DNA of 64,000 nucleotides from Taibaiella helva (GTDB lineage: Bacteria > Bacteroidota > Bacteroidia > Chitinophagales > Chitinophagaceae): contig NZ_QUZZ01000004.1 in assembly GCF_003545695.1 (NCBI RefSeq), forward strand, positions 496,001-560,000. Reading direction: 5' to 3'. Below, one piece after another: positions 35,301-43,901 of this stretch. The translations under genes were made by a program, and so were the position numbers. Position 1 is the first letter of the stretch. Each line of letters opens with the position of its first letter. Under the pieces are notes generated by a model. The model was not told the origin of the DNA and did not search any database. It saw only the letters and a program-made list of their open reading frames with translations.

Positions 35301-37593
35301 AGCGCCGGCCGGCATTCCCGTAACAGAGGATGTTGCCAGCCCACTGACCGGTATCAGCTTCGCAGATGCTGATGCGGGCAATGCGGCAGTTAACATTTAC
35401 TTCAGTGTACCTGCGGGTACACTCAACGCGGCGGGAAGCGGCGCTGTTACGGTTGTGAGCGGAAACGGAACAGGCAACCTGGTCCTCTCAGGTAATATCG
35501 ACAGCATCAACGCCTTTATTGCTGCAGGCGGGCTCAGCTATACAACAGCGCCCAACGCCAACGGCAATGTTCCTCTTATCGTCGCGATCAATGACAACGG
35601 TAATACCGGCGGCCCGGCATTAACAGACACTGCTGATGTAACACTCAACATTATCCCGGTCAATGACCTGCCCCTGGCGGTTACCGATACATTTGCCGGC
35701 CCCGAAGATGCTCCGCTGACAGGCAACCTCTCGGCCAATGACACCTTGAGCGGGGACGGCGGCAATACCTTCAGCCTGGCCGCCGGTCCGGCACACGGCA
35801 TGGTTACCATCGATACAAGCGGCACCTTTACCTATATACCCGATACCGACTTTAACGGCGCAGACACCTTTACCTACCAGCTCTGCGATATCGACGGCGA
35901 TTGTGATACGGCACAAGTCTTCCTGAACATCACACCGGTAAATGATCTGCCCGTCGCCCGTCCGGATACAGCAATCGTAGCGGAAGACGGGCTTGTAGCG
36001 GGAAATATGGGACTGAATGATACCTTAAGTGGTGACGGTGGCAACACCTTCAGCACCGTTACCCTTCCTGTGAATGGCACCGCGGTCGTCAATACCGATG
36101 GTACCTTCACCTATATACCCAATCCCAATTACAACGGAACAGATAGCTTCAGTTATCGCCTCTGCGATGGGGATGGAGACTGTGATACGGCAACCGTATA
36201 CCTGATCATTACGCCTGTAGACGACTTCCCCGTTGCGGTGAATGATACCGTGACGGTAGCAGAAGACAATATACTGGCGGGCAATGCAGCGCTAAGCGAC
36301 CACCCCAGCGGCGATGGTGGTAATATATGGTCGCTTTCCGGCGTCAATGGCGGCGCAGCGCATGGTCAGGTGGTGATGAACCCCGACGGCATTTACACCT
36401 ACACACCGGACCTCGACTATAACGGACCCGACATGATTATGTATCAGCTTTGCGATGCCGATAACGATTGCAGCATTGCCCGTATCATCGTTACGGTAAC
36501 GCCCGTAAATGATATCCCGGTAGCGGTAAACGATACCCTCAGCACCAACGAGGACACACCGCTGAGCAGCAATGTGAGCACCAACGATACCTGCGGCGAT
36601 GGCAATTGCAGCTATGTACTCAACACCGCGCCAGTCAACGGTACCCTGGTCATGAATGCAGACGGCACGTTCACCTACACACCTAATGCTAACTACAATG
36701 GTGCGGATAGCTTCCAATACCGCGTATGTGATGCCGATGGCGATTGTGATACGGCTACAGTAGTATTAAATATTGCCTCAGTGAATGACATACCGGTAGC
36801 GGTAAACGATACGGCTGTTTCCACAGGCGGCAACCCGGCCACGGGTAATGTCGGTAACAACGACACAGGTAAAGGCGACGGCGGTCTGTCCTTTGCTGTG
36901 GTTACCAATGCCAGCAGCGGGACCCTGACCTTCAACCCGGATGGAACCTTCAGCTATATGCCTGCAGCAGGTTACAACGGCGCCGACACCTTTACCTACA
37001 GCCTCTGCGATGGCGATGGTGAGTGCGATACCGCGTTCGTATTCCTCGACATCAGCGGCAATCCCTTGCCGGTCAACCTGCTTGCCTTTGAAGGTAAGGC
37101 GGTCGACAAGTGCCGTATACAGCTGGAGTGGGTTACGGGTGTGGAAACACAATTCCGGCACTTTGAGCTGGAAGCCGGCACCGACGGCCAGCAGTTTGCA
37201 CGTATCGCGCGCCTCGAAGCCACTGGCTCCGGCAGCAGGTACGCATACACCTGGACCGAAGCACCTGACGGCGCCAACTATTTCCGGTTGAAGATCGTGG
37301 ACCAGGACAATAGTTATGTGTACAGCAAGGTAGTACCGGTAAGCGTGTCCTGCGATCCGGCGCGTCAGATCAATGTGTTCCCTACACCTACCCTGGATAA
37401 AATACAGGTGACCGGTGTAAGGGAAGGGGAAACGCTGATGATCTTCGACGGCAGCGGCCGCCTGGTGATCCGGGAAAAAGCCAAAGGGGAAAAAGCCGAG
37501 CTGGACCTTGGTCCCTATACCTCCGGCATCTACCATCTGGTGATTCTTACCGACAAGCAGGAACGACTGAGTTATAAAGTGATCAAAAAATAA
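29356..37593 (+). CDS. Giant multidomain surface protein with T9SS sorting domain (2745 aa)
   Basis: A signal peptide ([20 protein letters not shown]) is followed by an IgGFc-binding-protein-like N-terminal domain (about 90-480; [39 protein letters not shown]). Then come a DUF11-type domain (about 530-650; [20 protein letters not shown]) and several Ig/PKD-like repeats (about 650-1295). A long thrombospondin-3-like calcium-binding region of DxDxDGxxD repeats spans about 1297-1975. Next are a cadherin-like unit and five tandem-95/VCBS-like repeats of about 90 residues (about 1976-2565; VNDxPVAVNDT...ED...N, ending in a paired-Cys acidic motif). A C-terminal domain ends in a T9SS type A sorting signal ([14 protein letters not shown]...[10 protein letters not shown]). 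It probably acts as an extracellular adhesin. The start at 29356 is chosen for the signal peptide. Confidence 0.87.
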   Translation: MKSLLRLLILLLFFHLHANGQGYKTHYIAPAPWQYWSSANELVLSTNTAGTIVLVKKSNGSLITTLNVGVDTPVVYRFVGNANTLPQNALNTVLSDRGLILESNYPINANLRNVASDQLTDANIKGNAALFSFGDAAVGTAFRVGYYRDGVISGTAGKPVYSVMAVENNTTVKINGTATTTLNAGQSYLFQGAIGSLVETSGPAVMNSGSNLDAPVACGDGVYNPVPPVSALDKEYVVVRGQGNNTAEQTTVVATEPNTTVTVSNFNAQGVLQSTNSYTLVAAGSFTTFPNGLAGTGTGSGQTGTVYSASRIVANKNIVAYAGTANNCEVDMATLAPIAACGGSQKVQTYKFRTFTGGDLSYFAYIVIGNATDKVYLTTTGSTTANYNNTDVETIAGVGIRRQLGSSGDYVIDFTNANINSPSTITLTSTSRITTAMVQTGGGFSMSNFISPFPQKALKPILTQSNCAAAQLSADAGSSAPYQWYLDGNPIAGATASTYTVSQSGTYTLTSGLSCGISAQCLPVTVALCNVDRSITKTVDDPNPPVNGSVNFTLTATNTGAGSALGVSVTDQLPSGYTYISHNASAGTSYNSSTGLWSIGTMAPNSNATLVITAKVNASGVYTNTATISGTQTDANATNDASSVSTTPVTAITLTSPTAPPSDAQSVCINTAITNITYAIGGTATGAGVTGLPAGVTASYNPSTKVITISGTPTVTTAGAQTYTVTTTGGSPNVFATGSIAVNGLAGTPVFALGSASSRCQGAGTQTYTATAANTTGITYSINTTGSQAVINPNTGEVTFSALFSGTAVVTATAAGCTPKTATHTITITSSGTVSGTVPVCSGSNGTLTLSGTTASVVRWESSTDNGATWSTVTPNVTTTTLNYTNLMITTSFRAVVSGGGCTEAMSSPLTIIVTQRPVVANQAYTICASGSFSFAPVGVPTGTTFTWSAPAISGSVTGATAGSNQASVNQTLTNSGTATGTATYTVTPTNAGCTGNPFTITVTVTPTLSATAGNPAVLCTGGTFSVTPATSVAGLQYTWTASLNSGSNVSGFSDQTAPLAAPLSQTLINNGTATGVVRYTLTPTLNGCTGTPVVFDVTVQSALTAGQIGANQLICGNTAPAPLTSLSDGTGSGTISYRWESSTDSVTWNTIASATTAGYAPGTLSQLTQFRRFTVSTTNSIGCTSTASDTVTIRIGTTATITAQPSDRTVRNGRDTLFTIAASGGTGNTSYQWQLSTDNGNTWNDVANGGIYSGATTDTLRLTGIQSPMDGYRYQVKLTQSDSACTSVLSGAARLIVDTDGDGISDSNDPDDDNDGIPDSVEGTSDKDGDGIPNYLDIDADNDGITDAIESNGNPANDPDFNGRFGNGLFADTDGDGLADAVDPNNGGTPLVIQDKDGDGIPNYLDLDSDADGIPDTYEAAFYIPDGENDGVIGTGPIVDADKDGLSDLNDPDFVTISTNPAFNQDRDFDGLSNYLDIDNDNDGITDNIEGLPTNQYVAPSGLDTDGDGIDNAYDVNNGGVASGYSNADGGSGPDYIDTDSDNDGFRDWQENNVVSALEVDNVNNRTNAPGADGIMDLLPDADHDGLADIYDIDNGNTNPVTYATNGNQTPFTMPDNQLAGGDRDWRSSSDYDKDGIPDGIDLDNDNDGILDSVEGTADADGDGHPNYLDLDSDGDGVPDVIEAGGSDPDNNGLPGTGLITNADVSATGIPLVAGGGYTPSDKDNDGSPNYLDLDSDGDNIFDVTENGGPDPDNNGIAGSGVVNDVDNDGISDIVDDYNNLLGTTSGIPTGIPVVVQNTDGDSQPNYLDLDSDNDGIPDSTEGALDTDNDGKGNFIDIDADNDGIPDNIEGQSTAGYTAPSGADSDNDGLDNAYDDNSGGTAIVPVNTDGADNPDYLDLDSDNDNDSDALEAHDTDNDGIANVLPAGTDADNDGLDDVYDNDDTAINPTNAQTPASFPNLDTPGTPERDWREDYNIAPVATAPAGIPVTEDVASPLTGISFADADAGNAAVNIYFSVPAGTLNAAGSGAVTVVSGNGTGNLVLSGNIDSINAFIAAGGLSYTTAPNANGNVPLIVAINDNGNTGGPALTDTADVTLNIIPVNDLPLAVTDTFAGPEDAPLTGNLSANDTLSGDGGNTFSLAAGPAHGMVTIDTSGTFTYIPDTDFNGADTFTYQLCDIDGDCDTAQVFLNITPVNDLPVARPDTAIVAEDGLVAGNMGLNDTLSGDGGNTFSTVTLPVNGTAVVNTDGTFTYIPNPNYNGTDSFSYRLCDGDGDCDTATVYLIITPVDDFPVAVNDTVTVAEDNILAGNAALSDHPSGDGGNIWSLSGVNGGAAHGQVVMNPDGIYTYTPDLDYNGPDMIMYQLCDADNDCSIARIIVTVTPVNDIPVAVNDTLSTNEDTPLSSNVSTNDTCGDGNCSYVLNTAPVNGTLVMNADGTFTYTPNANYNGADSFQYRVCDADGDCDTATVVLNIASVNDIPVAVNDTAVSTGGNPATGNVGNNDTGKGDGGLSFAVVTNASSGTLTFNPDGTFSYMPAAGYNGADTFTYSLCDGDGECDTAFVFLDISGNPLPVNLLAFEGKAVDKCRIQLEWVTGVETQFRHFELEAGTDGQQFARIARLEATGSGSRYAYTWTEAPDGANYFRLKIVDQDNSYVYSKVVPVSVSCDPARQINVFPTPTLDKIQVTGVREGETLMIFDGSGRLVIREKAKGEKAELDLGPYTSGIYHLVILTDKQERLSYKVIKK

Positions 37594-37610
37594 ACGGGAC
37601 CGTTTTTCGG

Positions 37611-37645
37611 AAGAGCGCTGCTTTTAAAAAGGCAGCGCTCTTTTA
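37611..37645 (+). terminator. Terminator after the giant surface protein
   Basis: AAGAGCGCTGC (37611-37621) pairs with GCAGCGCTCTT (37632-37642), followed by TTATT. Confidence 0.85.
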
Positions 37646-37700
37646 TTAGCGCTAAGGCCACTATTGTTCTTGCGGGTCCCTTTTCCCGGCAACATTTCCC

Positions 37701-37708
37701 TATCTTTA
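37701..37708 (+). promoter_or_regulatory. TATCTTTA -7 box of the DUF58 gene
   Basis: A one-mismatch TAnnTTTG box ending five bases before the ATG at 37713, the same spacing as for hemW. Confidence 0.45.
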
Positions 37709-37712
37709 CGCC

Positions 37713-38615
37713 ATGACCACCATTCCCCAGCAGTCTGCCATAGAGAACCTGGAGCTGATCGCCCGCCAGGTAGTGGAAGGTTTTATTATTGGCCTGCACA
37801 AAAGCCCGTTCCATGGCTTTTCCGTAGAATTTGCAGAGCATCGTTTATATAACCAGGGAGACAACCTGAAGTATGTAGACTGGAAGGTTTATGGCCGCAA
37901 TGATAAGATGTTCGTCAAAAAGTTTGAGGAAGAGACCAACCTGCGCTGCTGCATCGCCATCGATACCTCCGCCTCTATGTTCTTTCCCGAAACCGGCGCT
38001 ACCAAGCTTCAGTATTCGGGCGTAGCGGCTGCCTGCCTGCTTTATTTATTCAAAAAACAGCTGGACGCTGGGGCGCTGGCTTTTTTTGACGAGGAGCTCT
38101 ACAGCCTCACCCAGGCCCGTTCAGGCAGCCGGCATTACCGGATGCTGATCACCGAGCTGGAGCAGCTGCTCCACCAGCCCAACCGGGGCAGGAAGACCAA
38201 TGCGCCAGCCGCCCTGCACCAGATTGCCGAGCGCCTGCACCAGCGATCGCTCGTGATCGTTTTCAGCGACATGCCGGGCTCACCGGAAAAAGGGGCGGAG
38301 TTGTTCTCCGCATTGCAGCATCTGCGGCACAGCAAACATGAGGTAATCCTTTTCCATGTGATCGACGGCCACCAGGAGCTGGAATTCAATTATGACAATC
38401 GCCCCTATGAGTTTGTCGATATGGAAACCAATGAAACTTTGAAAATCAATCCTTCAGATATAAAGGAAGAATATCTTTCACGACTGAATGCTTACCGGAA
38501 GACGCTGGAAGCGCATTGTCTCCAATACCGTATCGACCTGGTAACCTGCGATATGCGCGAGCCGGTCGAAGCGGTGCTCCACCGCTATCTGCTCAAACGA
38601 AATAAAATGATGTAA
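37713..38615 (+). CDS. DUF58 domain protein (VWA-like)
   Basis: 300 residues. The central DUF58 signature is visible as FAEHRLYNQGDNLKYVDWKVYGRNDKMFVKKFEEETNLRCCIAIDTSASMFF, in which DTSAS has the DxSxS form of a MIDAS metal-binding loop of von Willebrand A domains. The strands ERLHQRSLVIVFSDMP and HEVILFHVIDGHQELEF complete the fold. DUF58 proteins usually pair with a MoxR AAA-ATPase and BatA/BatB genes in aerotolerance or envelope clusters; none of these is adjacent here, so the partner is elsewhere. Cytosolic. It lies alone between the giant surface gene and the DUF177 operon, about 107 bases upstream of the latter. Confidence 0.85.
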   Translation: MTTIPQQSAIENLELIARQVVEGFIIGLHKSPFHGFSVEFAEHRLYNQGDNLKYVDWKVYGRNDKMFVKKFEEETNLRCCIAIDTSASMFFPETGATKLQYSGVAAACLLYLFKKQLDAGALAFFDEELYSLTQARSGSRHYRMLITELEQLLHQPNRGRKTNAPAALHQIAERLHQRSLVIVFSDMPGSPEKGAELFSALQHLRHSKHEVILFHVIDGHQELEFNYDNRPYEFVDMETNETLKINPSDIKEEYLSRLNAYRKTLEAHCLQYRIDLVTCDMREPVEAVLHRYLLKRNKMM

Positions 38616-38631
38616 ATTGAAGAAAATCGTT

Positions 38632-38639
38632 TACCTTTG
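38632..38639 (+). promoter_or_regulatory. TACCTTTG -7 box of the DUF177-rpmF-plsX operon
   Basis: An exact TAnnTTTG match 83 bases before the first gene of the operon. Confidence 0.55.
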
Positions 38640-38722
38640 CAGCCCGAATTTAATATTTTGGCGAAAGCTGTGCGTTACGGTCTTTCCCGGAAGCTAAATA
38701 TGGCGATAACCGCCTTTTTGAA

Positions 38723-39286
38723 ATGAAGCATCATCGTGAATTTGAGATTCCCTGGTTTGGACTGAAGGATGGTATGCATGAATACCGCTTCCAGGTAACC
38801 GATAAGGTGATCGAAGAATTGGGCTATGAGCATCCCGATTTTGATCATCTGGATACTGCGGTGCTCCTGAAGCTGGACAAGCACAATGGGTTCCTGCAGC
38901 TTCATTTCGATATAGATGGTCATGTGGATGTGCCCTGCGATCGTTGCGGCGATACTTTCAGGATGCGGCTCTGGGACGAGTTTGACCTGATCGTCAAGTT
39001 CACGGGAGAGAATGAGGAAGGTGAAGAGGACGAGGAAGAAGAAGCCGACATCGTATTTGTTCCCCGCAGTGAGACGATACTGGATGTTTCGGAATGGGTA
39101 TATGAATTCATCATGCTGAGCATGCCGTTGCAGCACATTCATCCGGACAAGGAAGACGGCACTCCGGGCTGTAATCCGGAAGCCCTGAAGCTGCTGGATA
39201 AAATGAGCGGCGCCGATGAGGCCAAGAAAAGGCTGTGGTCGGGTCTTGATCAATTCAAGGACCTGGACGAACCCGAGAAGAACTGA
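38723..39286 (+). CDS. DUF177 (YceD) family protein
   Basis: 187 residues. The conserved DUF177 cores are the amphipathic beginning (EFEIPWFGLKDGMHEYRFQVTDK) and the Cys motif VPCDRCGD with the flanking HVDVPCDRCGDTFRMRLWDEFDLIVKF. An acidic low-complexity run (GENEEGEEDEEEEAD, about 99-113) follows, then LDVSEWVYEFIMLSMPL and a Cys near the C-terminus. In many bacteria this gene precedes rpmF and acts in 23S rRNA accumulation; here rpmF and plsX follow in the usual order with 70 and 94 bases between, so one operon is likely. Cytosolic. Confidence 0.9.
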   Translation: MKHHREFEIPWFGLKDGMHEYRFQVTDKVIEELGYEHPDFDHLDTAVLLKLDKHNGFLQLHFDIDGHVDVPCDRCGDTFRMRLWDEFDLIVKFTGENEEGEEDEEEEADIVFVPRSETILDVSEWVYEFIMLSMPLQHIHPDKEDGTPGCNPEALKLLDKMSGADEAKKRLWSGLDQFKDLDEPEKN

Positions 39287-39356
39287 GTATCGCTACCCTG
39301 GTAGCAGAAGTATAAATTGATTTTTATTTTTTTTTCATCATTCATAATTTTAAATT

Positions 39357-39566
39357 ATGCCTAATCCTAAACGCCGCCATTCGGCGCAAAGAGGCGCTAA
39401 ACGTCGTACTCACTACAAAGCAGTAGCTGGTACCATCAGCACAGACGCAGTAACCGGAGAAGCTCACTTACGTCACCGCGCGCATTGGAGCGAAGGAAAA
39501 TTAGTATACAAAGGTAAAGTTGTTATCGACAATACTCCTGCCACCGAGACCGGAGCAGCAGAATAA
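39357..39566 (+). CDS. rpmF: 50S ribosomal protein L32, Cys-free
   Basis: 69 residues. The N-terminus [25 protein letters not shown] is typical of L32 and binds 23S rRNA near the exit of the large subunit. In many bacteria L32 carries a CxxC...CxxC zinc ribbon; here the corresponding region ([31 protein letters not shown]) has no Cys at all, so it is a zinc-independent form. It is followed by a short acidic/Ala tail. The gene lies between DUF177 and plsX, the common operon. Confidence 0.95.
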   Translation: MPNPKRRHSAQRGAKRRTHYKAVAGTISTDAVTGEAHLRHRAHWSEGKLVYKGKVVIDNTPATETGAAE

Positions 39567-39660
39567 TGTAAACTTAATCGCCGGTAAATTGTATTTTAAT
39601 ATAACTTGCCGGCAATTTCCTTTTTCCTCCAATTCCTTAACCGGAGAGCGTATCTGATCA

Positions 39661-40638
39661 ATGAAAATAGGGATTGATATCATGGGCGGCGACTACGCCC
39701 CCGAAGAAGCAATCAAAGGCGTTATTTCTTATCTCACAGCGAATGCGGGCACAGGAGCCGATGTGCATTTCATGCTGATTGGCAATCCTGACCTCGCTGC
39801 TCCCTATCTCTCATTGCTCGATGCCTGGCAAAGCCACTATACGCTTGTTCCCTCAGCCACGGTGATCGGTATGCATGAGCATCCCACCAAAGCCCTTAAG
39901 GAAAAACAGGATTCCAGTATCGCCATTGGTTTCGGTCTGCTGCAGGCAGGCAGGATCGATGCTTTTTTCAGCGCTGGTAATACCGGCGCTATGCTTGTTG
40001 GCGCCATGTATACCGTTAAGGCCATACCCGGCGTGCTAAGGCCCACCATCGCCTCGCCTATTCCCAAGCTGGATGGCAAGTACAACTTCCTGCTCGACGT
40101 AGGTGCCAATGCCGATTGCAAGCCGGAGCACCTGGTACAGTTTGCATTGATGGGCTCGCTTTATGCAAAGCATATCCTCAACCTGGACAATCCCCGTGTG
40201 GGCCTGCTCAACCTGGGCGAAGAGGAAGGCAAAGGCAACATACTGGCCCAGGCTACTTATCCTCTGCTCAAACAGCACTCCGGCATACATTTCATTGGCA
40301 ACGTAGAAGGCCGCGACCTTTTCCTCAACAATTGCGATGTGATCGTGTGCGAAGGTTTCACCGGCAATGTGGCCCTGAAGATGGCCGAATCGATCTACAA
40401 TATCTTTACCGAGAACCGTAAGATCAACGACGATTTCCTGGATCAGTTCAACTACGAGATCTACGGCGGCACACCGATCCTGGGTGTAAACGCGCCGGTG
40501 CTGATCGGACATGGTATCTCCAATGCCCGTGCCTTCCGCTCTATGATTGAAAGCGCGATCAAGCTGGTGTCCTCCAACTTTACCGAGATTCTGCGCAATT
40601 CATTTGCCGGCACTGCAGAAGTTTCCCTCGAAAAATAA
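39661..40638 (+). CDS. plsX: Phosphate acyltransferase PlsX
   Basis: 325 residues. PlsX makes acyl-phosphate from acyl-ACP for phospholipid synthesis at the inner face of the membrane. Family marks are IGIDIMGGDYAPEEAIKGV at the start, DAFFSAGNTGAMLVGAMYTVK, LLDVGANADCKPEHLVQFA, RVGLLNLGEEEGKGN and VICEGFTGN-like IVCEGFTGNVALKMAES. The start follows a GGAGAG stretch (39640-39646) about 15 bases upstream. It is the last gene of the DUF177-rpmF-plsX operon; the usual next gene, fabH, is not here, since the next gene is on the other strand. Confidence 0.95.
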   Translation: MKIGIDIMGGDYAPEEAIKGVISYLTANAGTGADVHFMLIGNPDLAAPYLSLLDAWQSHYTLVPSATVIGMHEHPTKALKEKQDSSIAIGFGLLQAGRIDAFFSAGNTGAMLVGAMYTVKAIPGVLRPTIASPIPKLDGKYNFLLDVGANADCKPEHLVQFALMGSLYAKHILNLDNPRVGLLNLGEEEGKGNILAQATYPLLKQHSGIHFIGNVEGRDLFLNNCDVIVCEGFTGNVALKMAESIYNIFTENRKINDDFLDQFNYEIYGGTPILGVNAPVLIGHGISNARAFRSMIESAIKLVSSNFTEILRNSFAGTAEVSLEK

Positions 40639-40652
40639 GGCTCACCACGCTT

Positions 40653-41204
40653 TCAGGACGACAGGCTCTTGTGTTTTTCCTTATCGCTATGGGCCGGGAA
40701 ACGGTCTTTCAGTGGCAGCGCCATCTGGTAGTCGTTCATGAAATAACCATTGCCGATATCGATGTCTTCTTCCCCCACGATCTCAAAACCATAGTGGCGG
40801 TAAAAATCCAGAGCCTTATTGTAACGGTTCACATTCAGCAGCAACCGGCGCTGTCCCCTGGCCGCAGCCTTTTCCGCAACAGCATTCAGCAACATTTTCC
40901 CCATACCCTTACCCTGCGTTTCCGGCAGCAGGTAGATCTTGTGCAGCTTGCAGGTACCGGTTTCAGGATAGTCGTATTCAAAGCCGGCGAAGCCCAGCGG
41001 TGCCTGGCCGGCGCTCAGGATCAGGAATACATGGCCCTGCTGCATCTGGCGCTGTAAAGTACTGGTATCGTACATCCGCTCAAGCATATAATCCATCTGG
41101 TCCTCCGACAATATCTCCCGGTAGGTGGGCTTCCATATATTCCCGATCAGCGAACGGATCACTTCTATTTCAAGAGGGCTGGCCTCGTGTATATTGGGTA
41201 TCAT
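40653..41204 (-). CDS. GNAT family N-acetyltransferase
   Basis: 183 residues with the GNAT fold. Motif A, the acetyl-CoA phosphate loop, is visible as KIYLLPETQGKGMGKMLLNAVAEKA (Q/RxxGxG), followed by LLLNVNRYNKALDFYRHYGFEIVGEEDIDIGNGYFMNDYQMAL. The NxxNxxAxxFYxxxGF stretch resembles acetyltransferases that act on small molecules or on N-terminal residues. The substrate is unknown. Cytosolic. It is convergent with plsX, 14 bases away, and its start overlaps nothing. Confidence 0.9.
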   Translation of the reverse strand: MIPNIHEASPLEIEVIRSLIGNIWKPTYREILSEDQMDYMLERMYDTSTLQRQMQQGHVFLILSAGQAPLGFAGFEYDYPETGTCKLHKIYLLPETQGKGMGKMLLNAVAEKAAARGQRRLLLNVNRYNKALDFYRHYGFEIVGEEDIDIGNGYFMNDYQMALPLKDRFPAHSDKEKHKSLSS

Positions 41205-41344
41205 GGCCGCAAAGATACTGGCAAAAGTGCTCGCCAGGGCTCCAAAACCACCTGCATAAAAAAAGCAGGAAAGGGAAACTTTTTACGGCCCGCCAGCGTT
41301 ATTATGAGAATAAACATATACTTTACTCCCTTAAACCGACTTTA

Positions 41345-43876
41345 ATGCCAGCAAACGGGAAAGAGCATCTGATCGCAAGAAGCCGAAAAAAATACAAGAT
41401 GCTGCCCAGGTGGGCGAAGATCATTATCATTACCTTTTTGATCCTGCTGCTGATCCTCATTATTGCCTGGTTTGTGATGGCCTGGTACATCAGCAGCCAT
41501 AAGAAAGAGCTGCTGGCGAAGATCACCACCGAAGTAAGCGGGAAGATCGATGGCAATTTTCATATAGAGGACATGGAACCCGCGCTGCTCAAGGGTTTTC
41601 CCAATATTTCCGTACGGCTTAAGGGTGTGTCGCTCAGCGACAGCATGTACCGGGTACACCACAAGAACCTGCTGGAGATGCAATCCGTTTATATAAAGAT
41701 CAATGCGCTGTCGCTGCTGTCCAAACATCCGCAGGTGATGAAGGTGACTATAGCAGATGGGACCATTTATTTATTCACCGATAAGAACGGCTACTCCAAT
41801 ACCTACCTGTTCAAGCCGAAGCAGCCGCCGGTGCAAAAGAAGAAGAAAGGGAAAGAAATTGAGATCAACAATTTCGGCATCGAGAATGTAACCTTTACTT
41901 TTGATCATTTCGAAAGGAACAAGCAATTCAAGATCACGGTAAAGGATATGGATGGCCGTATCCGGAATAACGGCGACGTGATGGATATAATCGCCGATAC
42001 CAGGGCGCATTTTCACCAGCTGGGCTTTAACCTGGACAAAGGCGGCTTTGTAAAGAACAAGGACCTGGATGCTGATCTGCATATTCTCTTCAACAAAAAG
42101 ACAAAGCAGGTCAAATTGCCCAAACAGGAGATCGAAGTAGATGGCACCGATATCAATTTCGGCTGCGAGTTCAACTTTGGCAATAAACCGGTCAACTATA
42201 CGATCGACATTGATGCGCCCGCAATCGGGTTCAGGGAAGGCACTTCTTACCTGTCGCGCCATATCGCATCCAAGCTGGACAGCTTCGACCTGAAGAAAAA
42301 GCTTGCGGTACAAGTGCTAATCAACGGCTCGTTCCAGTATCCCGACACTCCGCTGATCCACGCACGCTGGCAGGCCGCCAATAACGTGCTGATGTCTTCT
42401 TTCGGTGAAGTGGATAAAGCTAACCTTAAAGGTGAATTTTACAACAACTATGTGCCGGAAAGAGGACGGGGCGACGACAACTCGGCGATCACGATCACTA
42501 CCCTTACCGGCACCTATGCCGACATTCCCTTCAAAGCCGATTCCATTGTCGTCTATGGACTCATTAATCCGCTCATGAAGCTGAAGCTGGCATCCCGTTT
42601 CCCGGTAGAGCGGCTGGATGCGGTTATCGGCAACACTTTTGATTTCAAGGGCGGCGAAGCGGATATCAGCCTTAACTATACCGGCCCTGTATTATCGAAA
42701 GACACTTTCCGCCATTCGATGTACGGCCATATCCGTATCAGGGATGCCGCGCTCACCTATATTCCCCGCTCGCTCTCGTTCAGCAAGTGCAATGTCAATA
42801 TCGAGTTCATCGGCAACGACCTCTTGCTGCGCAATACCACGCTCTCTTCGGCCAGGAGCAATGTTAAGATCGACGGCACTGCGCGCAACTTTATGAATGT
42901 TTACTTTCTCGATCCGGGTAAGGTCATCTTCGACTGGAACATCAGCAGCAACCAGATCGACCTTAACGAGTACAAGACCTTCCTGGCGCCGAGGCAGACG
43001 CGAAAAATGGCTTCACGCAGGAAGCAGAACTATAAGCTGGCCAAAATATCCAACCGCCTGTCCCTGCTGCTGGACAAGAGCAGCATGTACCTCCATGTCG
43101 ACATCAGCAAGCTGCTGTACAATCATTTTACCGCACAGCGCATCAATGCTGAGGTAGCGCTCACCAACCAGGCCATAGACCTGAAGAACGCACGGCTGCA
43201 GCACGCAGGTGGCGCCGTTGCCGCCAACGTACACCTGAACACGGCCGGGAGCAATACTCCTTTTGATGTCGATGCTAAAGTGGACAATGTAAAGATCGAT
43301 CAGCTATTCTATGCTTTCGACAACTTCGGGCAGAGCACACTCAGCTCAAAGAACCTGCGAGGAGCGCTGTCGGCGGGCATCAACATCAGAGGAGCGCTTA
43401 CGCAGTCGGGCGGGCTGGTGAAAAATTCCATGAACGGGAAAATATCCTTTGTGCTGAATAACGGCGAGCTGAATAATTTCCCTCCATTTGAATCGATAAA
43501 GAAATTTGTGTTCAAAAAGCGTAACCTGTCGCACATCACCTTCAACACGCTGAAGAATGACCTGGACGTTACCAATGGCAAGATCAAAATCAATCCGATG
43601 AGCATCGAATCGAGCGCGCTCACCATCAACGTTGCTGGCGTATATGCTTTCGACAAGGGTACCGATATCAGCGTAGCGATTCCCCTGCGCAACCCGCAGA
43701 AGGACCGCGATCTGATTGCCCGGGGCAAGAAGCCGAAAAAGGATAAAGGCATTGTGATCTACCTGAGGGCAACGGACGGAGACGACGGCAAGGTCAATAT
43801 TGCCTGGGATCCGCTGAAGAAGGGCCTGAAAGACAGCACAGGCGCCGATCCGGATGCAGATGTGAAGATGGAATGA
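41345..43876 (+). CDS. AsmA-like membrane-anchored protein (843 aa)
   Basis: A short basic head (MPANGKEHLIARSRKKYKMLPRWAK) leads into one membrane helix (IIIITFLILLLILIIAWFVMAWYI). A very large periplasmic part made of beta strands follows, with KKELLAKITTEVSGKIDGNFHIEDMEPALLKGFPNISVRLKGVSLSD at its start and the AsmA C-terminal pattern SAGINIRGALTQSGGLVKNSMNGKISFVLNNGELNNFP near 680. AsmA-like proteins are bridge-like lipid transporters between the two membranes. The frame is open back to 41000, antisense to the GNAT gene; the start at 41345 (or the ATG at 41399) gives the expected N-terminus. Confidence 0.85.
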   Translation: MPANGKEHLIARSRKKYKMLPRWAKIIIITFLILLLILIIAWFVMAWYISSHKKELLAKITTEVSGKIDGNFHIEDMEPALLKGFPNISVRLKGVSLSDSMYRVHHKNLLEMQSVYIKINALSLLSKHPQVMKVTIADGTIYLFTDKNGYSNTYLFKPKQPPVQKKKKGKEIEINNFGIENVTFTFDHFERNKQFKITVKDMDGRIRNNGDVMDIIADTRAHFHQLGFNLDKGGFVKNKDLDADLHILFNKKTKQVKLPKQEIEVDGTDINFGCEFNFGNKPVNYTIDIDAPAIGFREGTSYLSRHIASKLDSFDLKKKLAVQVLINGSFQYPDTPLIHARWQAANNVLMSSFGEVDKANLKGEFYNNYVPERGRGDDNSAITITTLTGTYADIPFKADSIVVYGLINPLMKLKLASRFPVERLDAVIGNTFDFKGGEADISLNYTGPVLSKDTFRHSMYGHIRIRDAALTYIPRSLSFSKCNVNIEFIGNDLLLRNTTLSSARSNVKIDGTARNFMNVYFLDPGKVIFDWNISSNQIDLNEYKTFLAPRQTRKMASRRKQNYKLAKISNRLSLLLDKSSMYLHVDISKLLYNHFTAQRINAEVALTNQAIDLKNARLQHAGGAVAANVHLNTAGSNTPFDVDAKVDNVKIDQLFYAFDNFGQSTLSSKNLRGALSAGINIRGALTQSGGLVKNSMNGKISFVLNNGELNNFPPFESIKKFVFKKRNLSHITFNTLKNDLDVTNGKIKINPMSIESSALTINVAGVYAFDKGTDISVAIPLRNPQKDRDLIARGKKPKKDKGIVIYLRATDGDDGKVNIAWDPLKKGLKDSTGADPDADVKME

Positions 43877-43901
43877 TCCCTGCCTCTTCCACACAGAATG
43901 A

